This document shows, one piece after another, positions 59,552 to 64,000 of a stretch of DNA of 64,000 bases. How positions within the stretch are numbered: position 1 is the stretch's first letter; every line of letters starts with the position of its first letter. This DNA is from Halorubrum sodomense (lineage in GTDB: Archaea > Halobacteriota > Halobacteria > Halobacteriales > Haloferacaceae). Location of the stretch: the NCBI RefSeq assembly GCF_900111935.1, contig NZ_FOYN01000002.1:558001-622000 (forward strand), given 5' to 3'. Both the position numbers and the translations under genes were made by a program. The notes beneath the pieces are model-generated. The model saw nothing but the letters and a program-made list of their open reading frames with translations. It was not told the DNA's origin and searched no databases.

Positions 59552-60271
59552 GTGAAGGGACAGGACTGGTACCAAGCCGACGAGGTCGCCGAGGAGTACG
59601 ACGACGTCCGGTTTTCCGGCGGCGGACAGCTCATCGATCGCCGGGAGAAGGAGGCCGTCCTCGCCGCGCTGGGCCCGATCGACCCGGGCCACCGCGTGCT
59701 CGAGGTCGCCTGCGGTACCGGCCGGTTCACGACGATGCTCGCCGACCGGGGCGCCGACATCGTCGCGCTCGACGTCTCCCGCGAGATGCTCGAACAGGCC
59801 CGCGCGAAGGTCACCGCCGCCGGTCACGCCGACGCCGTCGAGTTCCTCCGCGGCGACGCCTCGCGGCTCCCGTTCCCCGACGACCACTTCGACACGGTCG
59901 TCGCGATGCGCTTTTTCCACCTCATGGACGACCCGGTGCCGTTCGCGAAGGAGCTCCGCCGGGTCAGCCGCGGTCAGGTGTTCTTCGACACGTTCAACGG
60001 GCGCAGCCTGCGGACGCTGTACACCTGGCTCCTCCCGATGGGCTCGCGGCTCTACTCCGAGCGGGAGGTCGCGGCCATGCTCGGTGAGGCGGGGCTCACG
60101 CTCGCGAACGAGGAGCACGACTTCGTGTTACCGTACGGCTTCTACCGCGAGCTCCCGGGCCCCGTCGCGAAGCCGTTTCGGGCGCTCGACGAGCTCGCGG
60201 GCGATACGATCCCCGGCGACTACGTCGCCTCGGTGTCGTACTGGGACGCCCGAGTGCCGGACGAAGGGTGA
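59552..60271 (+). CDS. Class I SAM-dependent methyltransferase (UbiE/Methyltransf_11 type)
   Basis: A 239-residue protein starting at a GTG. Motif I HRVLEVACGTGRFTTMLADR (residues about 47-66), the acidic post-I strand IVALDVS, motif II FLRGDASRLPFPDDHFDTVV and motif III VFFDTFNGRSLR are clear. The C-terminal part is helical with a RELPGPVAKPFRALDELAGD segment. The substrate is unknown. The sequence resembles small-molecule or lipid-quinone methyltransferases of the UbiE type, but there is no neighbouring quinone gene to support that. Confidence 0.8.
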   Translation: MKGQDWYQADEVAEEYDDVRFSGGGQLIDRREKEAVLAALGPIDPGHRVLEVACGTGRFTTMLADRGADIVALDVSREMLEQARAKVTAAGHADAVEFLRGDASRLPFPDDHFDTVVAMRFFHLMDDPVPFAKELRRVSRGQVFFDTFNGRSLRTLYTWLLPMGSRLYSEREVAAMLGEAGLTLANEEHDFVLPYGFYRELPGPVAKPFRALDELAGDTIPGDYVASVSYWDARVPDEG

Positions 60272-60293
60272 GCGCGGGGCGAGTCCTCCGGCT

Positions 60294-60704
60294 TCAGCCG
60301 GCCTCTTCGACGACTTCCCCGACGGCGAAGTTGGACTTCACCTCGGTCACTTCGATCTTCACGCGTTCGCCCACCTCGGTGTCGGGGACGATGATCACGT
60401 AGCCGCGTTCGACGCGAGCGATCCCGTCGCCCTGCTTGCCGAGGTCTTCGATCTCGACGTATCGCATCTCGCCCGGTTCAACCGGGGGTTGCGGCCCGTC
60501 ATCGCTCCGCGAGGCGGACGCGTCGGCGTCGGCCGTCGCCGCCGAAGAGCCGTCGCGGGCGACGAGCGCGACGCGGTACGTCTCGCCCGGCTCCAGCGAT
60601 CCGGTGTCGATCTCTCGGCTGGGCACGTCGACGACGTACTCGCCGTCGGCGGTCTCGCGGACTTCCGCGCTGAACAGACAGAGGAGCTTCTCGGAGATTT
60701 CCAT
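60294..60704 (-). CDS. TRAM-domain RNA-binding protein
   Basis: A 136-residue protein; the ATG at 60704 gives the family start MEISEKLLCLFSAEVRETAD. The N-terminal beta-strand region (about 1-45) is followed by an acidic linker, and a C-terminal TRAM domain (about 78-136: YVEIEDLGKQGDGIARVERG and GERVKIEVTEVKSNFAVGEV) forms a small RNA-binding beta-barrel. Archaeal TRAM proteins act as RNA chaperones. An ATG four codons upstream (60716) is also possible. The gene is convergent with the methyltransferase, with 22 bases between the stops. Confidence 0.85.
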   Translation of the reverse strand: MEISEKLLCLFSAEVRETADGEYVVDVPSREIDTGSLEPGETYRVALVARDGSSAATADADASASRSDDGPQPPVEPGEMRYVEIEDLGKQGDGIARVERGYVIIVPDTEVGERVKIEVTEVKSNFAVGEVVEEAG

Positions 60705-60829
60705 AGTAGACTCCATCGGACTCTCGTGACGGGTCTGTATAGTTGTACCGCCGACACAGTTAGGATTCGGTCGCCCGCGAGCGGTCCGCGGGGACCAACG
60801 CCTTTGTCGTCGCCGTCCGAAGGCCGACC

Positions 60830-61738
60830 GTGACACTCCTGGATCTCCCTCACACCGCCGTCTCGCCGCCGATCGTGACCCCGTTCGCCGCCGCCGACCG
60901 CGACGTCGACACCGCCGCCCTCGCGAGCCACGTCGACGCGCTCGTCGAGGCCGGGATCGACGGAGTCGTCCCCTGCGGGACGACCGGCGAGTTCGCCAGT
61001 CTCACCGACGACGAGCGCCGGACCGTGATCGAGACCGTCGTCGACGCGGCCGACGGGCGGGCGCCCGTGATCGCCGGCGCGGCCGACACCGCCGTCTCGC
61101 GGGTGCGCGAGCACCTGTCCGACGCCGCGGCGGCCGGGGCGGACGCCGGGCTCGTCACGCTCCCGTACTACCACGCGTCGACGGGGCCGGAGGGGCAGCG
61201 GGCGTTCCTCGAGGCCGTCGTCGACGACGCCCCGCTCCCGGTCCTCCTGTACGACATCCCGGCGACTGTCGGGGAGTCCATCGACGTCGACGTGCTCGCC
61301 GACCTGGCGACCCGCGAGTCGGTCGTCGGGGTGAAAGACACGACCGGCGACCTCACCGGTCTCGAGGCGAAGATCAGCGGGACGCCCGACTCGTTCGCCG
61401 TCTTCCAGGGCGTCGACGCACAGCTCTACCCGAGCGCGAGCCTCGGCGTCGACGGCGGGATCCACGCTCTCTCGCAGGCGGTCCCGGAGGTCTTCGTCGC
61501 GCTCACCGAGGCGATCCGCGACGGCGGCGACGACCGGGCGCTGTCGCTCCACCGCCGCGCGGTCGCGCCGCTGTTCGCTCGCTGTGCCGACCACGGCTTC
61601 GCGCCCGCGACGAAGGTCGCGGCCGCCCACCGCGGGTTCATCCCCGACCCGGCCGTGCGCCCGCCGCTCGCGCTCCCGGACGAGGCCGCGCGCGAGGAAA
61701 TTCGCGCCGACGTGGACGCCGCGCTCGACGCCGTCTGA
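60830..61738 (+). CDS. dapA: Dihydrodipicolinate synthase / N-acetylneuraminate lyase family aldolase
   Basis: A 302-residue class I aldolase starting at a GTG. The TIM barrel shows VVPCGTTGEFASLTDDERRT (residues about 44-63), the catalytic tyrosine block VTLPYYHA, the Schiff-base lysine in VVGVKDTTGD (about residue 165) and GVDGGIHALSQAVPE. It condenses or splits pyruvate adducts. DapA activity in lysine synthesis is one possibility; haloarchaea also use members of this family as 2-keto-3-deoxygluconate aldolases, and the sequence does not decide between them. It is a stand-alone gene. Confidence 0.8.
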   Translation: MTLLDLPHTAVSPPIVTPFAAADRDVDTAALASHVDALVEAGIDGVVPCGTTGEFASLTDDERRTVIETVVDAADGRAPVIAGAADTAVSRVREHLSDAAAAGADAGLVTLPYYHASTGPEGQRAFLEAVVDDAPLPVLLYDIPATVGESIDVDVLADLATRESVVGVKDTTGDLTGLEAKISGTPDSFAVFQGVDAQLYPSASLGVDGGIHALSQAVPEVFVALTEAIRDGGDDRALSLHRRAVAPLFARCADHGFAPATKVAAAHRGFIPDPAVRPPLALPDEAAREEIRADVDAALDAV

Positions 61739-61764
61739 CTCCCCCAAAAGCCCGGAAGCGACCG

Positions 61765-62556
61765 CTACCCTTCGCGGATAGGGGTCCCGTCGGCCCCCTT
61801 CGGCCCCTCGGAGTCGAAGACGACGACGTCGCCGTCGGCCCGCTCGCGCGCGTCGGGATCGTAGCCGTCTCGGACGCCGATCGCCTCCGCCAGTTCCCGC
61901 ACCGCGCGCTCCTTCAGCGCGGCGGCCAGCTCCTCGGCGTCCTCGCGGGAGATGTCGCGGCCGAGCCCCTCGCACTCGTGGGCGCGGACGACGCCCGCCT
62001 CGTCGACCGCCTCGCCCATCGGCTGGCTCGTCCCCTCCAAGGCGACGCTGAACGGGTACGTCCGGCAGATGAGCGGGCGCGCGTCGTGGACGGTGCAGGC
62101 GCCCTCCCCGTCCGACTCCTCGTAGAAGGCGCAGTCGCCGCAGTCGTCGGTCGCGAGCGCCCACTCGAACGTCTCCCCCGTCGGCTCTCCGTCTCCGTCC
62201 GCGTCGAGGCCGAACGGCATCGGCCGGGCCACGTCGCGCCAGTCGTACGCCTCGTCGAACTCCGCCTCGGCGGCGTCGGCGACGCGCCGGACCTCGTCCG
62301 GAAAGACCGTCGCGGTGTGGGGTTCGCGGTCGGCGTCGCCGTCCGCGCCGCCGTGGCACTCCGCGTCGGTCCCGGCGCTCTCCTCCCCGTCGTCCGCTCC
62401 CGCTCCCGCCGGCGCCCCGCCCGGCTCGTCGGGGGCGTACCCGGTACAGCAGCCGCCGCAGCGCGTGCACTCGAAGCCGATGGACTCGATGGCGTCCGCG
62501 AGGTCCGCGACGTCGAGGTCGCGGGCGGCGTCGAGTTCGGCTTCGAGCGATTCCAT
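61765..62556 (-). CDS. YkgJ-family cysteine cluster protein
   Basis: A 263-residue protein with the CxxCxxCC-type metal cluster (FECTRCGGCCTGYAPDEPGG, residues about 28-47). Further cysteines follow in DDCGDCAFYE, GACTVHDARPLICRTYPF and HECEG, consistent with a zinc- or iron-sulfur-binding YkgJ/Fli-B-type fold. A low-complexity acidic insertion (about 48-75) separates the first cluster from the core. The function is unknown; a role in modifying metal or redox state of partner proteins has been suggested for the family. Confidence 0.8.
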   Translation of the reverse strand: MESLEAELDAARDLDVADLADAIESIGFECTRCGGCCTGYAPDEPGGAPAGAGADDGEESAGTDAECHGGADGDADREPHTATVFPDEVRRVADAAEAEFDEAYDWRDVARPMPFGLDADGDGEPTGETFEWALATDDCGDCAFYEESDGEGACTVHDARPLICRTYPFSVALEGTSQPMGEAVDEAGVVRAHECEGLGRDISREDAEELAAALKERAVRELAEAIGVRDGYDPDARERADGDVVVFDSEGPKGADGTPIREG

Positions 62557-62672
62557 GCGACCCGGTTGCGGCGCGACGCGGTTAACGTCGTCTCTTCGAG
62601 TGACGCCCGCTTCGTTCGGCTGGCGCCGCCCGGGCGAAGGAGCGAAGTGCGCCCGCCGCCTACCGACCCGGC

Positions 62673-63119
62673 GTGAAGGAGTACGAGCGGAAACAGCTCT
62701 TAGAGCGGGTCAACCGAGAGTCCTCGACGGTCGGCGTCGACATCCCGGAGTCGATCGAGATCCAGGGCGAGGAGATAGATCTCCGGTCGTTCGTCTTCGA
62801 GATCAAGCGGCGCGACTCGGTCCCGCCCGGCGAGCGCGACCGCGTCGAGCGCGCGAAGCGGAACCTCCGCCGCGAGCGGCTCGACCGGCTCGAACCCATC
62901 GAGGAGAACGAGGTGAGCCGCGAGGAGGGCGAGGAGCTGGCGTCGTCGATCATCGGCATCGACCGCGCGCTGGAGGCACTGGAGGGGCTCGACGCGCCTG
63001 ACCCGGAGACCGAGGCGAAGCGACAGGAGGCCGCCGACCGGAAACGCTGGATGAACTTCCTGAAGAAGGCGCTCGGCCGCGACGACGCGAGCGGCGGCGG
63101 CGGGCGGACGCGATTCTGA
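62673..63119 (+). CDS. DUF5788 family protein
   Basis: A 148-residue soluble protein starting at a GTG. The conserved pattern KEYERKQLLERVNRESSTVG, then GEEIDLRSFVFEIKRRDSVP, then a charged helix (RVERAKRNLRRERLDRLEPI) fits the haloarchaeal DUF5788 family. It is helical and strongly charged, with a Gly-rich C-terminus. The function is unknown. It is divergent from YkgJ with 116 bases between the starts. Confidence 0.75.
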   Translation: MKEYERKQLLERVNRESSTVGVDIPESIEIQGEEIDLRSFVFEIKRRDSVPPGERDRVERAKRNLRRERLDRLEPIEENEVSREEGEELASSIIGIDRALEALEGLDAPDPETEAKRQEAADRKRWMNFLKKALGRDDASGGGGRTRF

Positions 63120-63195
63120 CCGGTCGCGGTTCGGTCGCGGTCGCGGTTCGGTCGCGTTCGCGGCAGTCAGCCGCGTCCGGAGATGCCCGCGCGGC

Positions 63196-63666
63196 TCAGT
63201 TCCCGGTGAAGTCGATCCGCGAGCCGCCGCCGTCGTCCTTGTCGGCGGCGGGGCCGAGCCGGACGAACTCGTAGGCGTCGTCGTCGAGGTACACCGCGTC
63301 GCCCGTCACCGCGACGGCGACCGATTCGAGGACGGCGCCCTCACAGGGGCCGAAGTTGCAGTAGCCGCCGTCGGCCTCGAACGTCGCGCCGTGCTTCTGA
63401 CAGAACACCTCCCCGTCGCGCACGAACGCGCCGTCGTCCTTGTCGAGGCGGATGTCCGTCCAGTGCTGACAGTAGTTGCGGAACGCGCGGACCTCGCCGG
63501 CGGCCCGCGTGAGTATCGCCTCGACCTCCGGGGCACCGTCCTCGCTCGCCCCGATGTCGCCCTCGCCCTCGTCGACCGCGTCGGGATCGACCGGGCGCAG
63601 CGTCGCGAGCAGCGTGCTCTCTTCCGGAACCTCCTCGACGCCGGCGATCCGGCGGTGCTCGTCCAT
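63196..63666 (-). CDS. Rieske [2Fe-2S] domain protein
   Basis: A 156-residue protein without a membrane anchor. The cluster-binding motifs are CQHWTDIRLD (CxH) and CQKHGATFEADGGYCNFGPC (CxxH, followed by extra cysteines), with a distance of about 20 residues between them. The domain resembles soluble Rieske ferredoxins that pass electrons to oxygenases or reductases. An acidic N-terminal loop (residues about 29-48) is haloarchaeal in style. The partner enzyme is not in the window. Confidence 0.85.
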   Translation of the reverse strand: MDEHRRIAGVEEVPEESTLLATLRPVDPDAVDEGEGDIGASEDGAPEVEAILTRAAGEVRAFRNYCQHWTDIRLDKDDGAFVRDGEVFCQKHGATFEADGGYCNFGPCEGAVLESVAVAVTGDAVYLDDDAYEFVRLGPAADKDDGGGSRIDFTGN

Positions 63667-63703
63667 GCCCGTCCGAGGCCGGCGACCGGCTTGAACGTTG
63701 TGC

Positions 63704-63766
63704 GTTCCGGGGTCGGGCGCCGTCCGTTCCGGGGTCGGGCGCCGTCTGTTCCGGAGTCGGGCCGTC
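63704..63766 (+). repeat. 22-bp tandem repeat (3 units)
   Basis: The unit GTTCCGGGGTCGGGCGCCGT plus CC repeats at 63704 and 63726, and in shortened form at 63748. It lies between the Rieske gene start and the next gene, and looks like slippage in GC-rich sequence. Confidence 0.75.
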
Positions 63767-63801
63767 TCCGCGTCGGCGCGACGCCGAGTCGGGCGCCCGG
63801 C

Positions 63802-64000
63802 TCAGACCCCGAGCCACTCGTCGTCGCGGACCTCGTAGCCGTGCTCCCGACAGTGCTTCGCCGCCCGTCGGCGCACGTCCCGCGACCCGGGGACCGACTC
63901 CCCCTCCGCGATCCGGTCGACGACCCAGTCGGCGACCGCGCGGACGCCCTCCTCGTCGTCGAGTTCGTTGACGTCGCTCAGCGCTCTGAAGGTCCGTTCG
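63802..64000 (-). CDS. Hypothetical protein, C-terminus only
   Basis: The last 65 residues of a minus-strand gene that begins beyond the window: LSDVNELDDEEGVRAVADWV, then GSRDVRRRAAKHCREHGYEV and the end DDEWLGV. It is charged and helical. The family cannot be named from this fragment. The stop codon lies at 63802-63804. Confidence 0.6.
   Translation of the reverse strand, partial: ERTFRALSDVNELDDEEGVRAVADWVVDRIAEGESVPGSRDVRRRAAKHCREHGYEVRDDEWLGV

Noticed and set aside
60395-62470. 691-codon minus-strand frame across dapA
   Set aside because: Shadow of dapA and YkgJ in other frames; no recognisable domain.

Overview
The window looks like the chromosome of a haloarchaeon, most likely Halorubrum or a close relative. 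GC is high, the proteins are strongly acidic, Tat lipoproteins are frequent, and families largely confined to Halobacteria recur (DICT, DUF6498, DUF7511-like, DUF5788, haloarchaeal IS5-type transposases). SRP54, Rio2, pantoate kinase and TRAM genes confirm an archaeon. Many genes have an AT-rich TATA-like block centred about 26-27 bases before the start codon and no room for a leader, so leaderless transcription is probably common.

Layout. 1-5.1 kb: core genes (PAP2-type membrane enzyme, zinc-ribbon protein, pantoate kinase, DICT protein, SRP54). 5.1-10.8 kb: an insertion-rich island. A pilin-like gene is split by a 2.5 kb composite transposon that carries a DUF6498 membrane gene, beside an intact pilin-like gene and a DUF4397 gene. 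11-22.4 kb: housekeeping and metabolism (MFS transporter, DUF2237, PolX, methyltransferase, endonuclease IV, lipoate ligase, beta-propeller protein). 22.4-41.5 kb: an accessory stretch with a toxin-antitoxin pair cut by an IS5-type element, several Tat lipoproteins (some broken), very small membrane proteins, a histidine kinase, polyphosphate kinase with a convergent phosphoesterase, an M23-like membrane protein heading an operon of three tiny membrane proteins, and a decayed YREK transposase. 41.7-50 kb: Rio2, then a siderophore or haem iron-uptake locus of two transcription units, each behind a pair of DtxR-type iron boxes. 50-56 kb: a TrmB regulator with divergent alpha-amylase and glucoamylase genes. 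56-64 kb: core genes including hisF, a glycosyltransferase, a DapA-family aldolase, YkgJ, DUF5788 and Rieske proteins.

The most unusual feature is a dispersed structured element of about 270-510 bp, present four times in intergenic space (about 3.3, 10.8-11.1, 16.65-17.16 and 55.9-56.3 kb). All four copies keep the same conserved blocks. Their long-range stem covaries between copies (T-A pairs replaced by C-G, different but complementary outer pairs), small 5' hairpins differ in sequence but keep their shape, and three copies start behind a TATA-like box. They look like copies of an RNA gene family or an RNA-structured mobile element. One copy contains an array of four perfect hairpins and another has 51-bp tandem units at its 3' end.

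Functionally, iron boxes, Tat-lipoprotein receptors, permease, ATPase and a flavoprotein form one iron-acquisition module. TrmB, alpha-amylase and glucoamylase form an alpha-glucan module. The accessory region reads as cell-envelope and mobile DNA with many recently broken genes.
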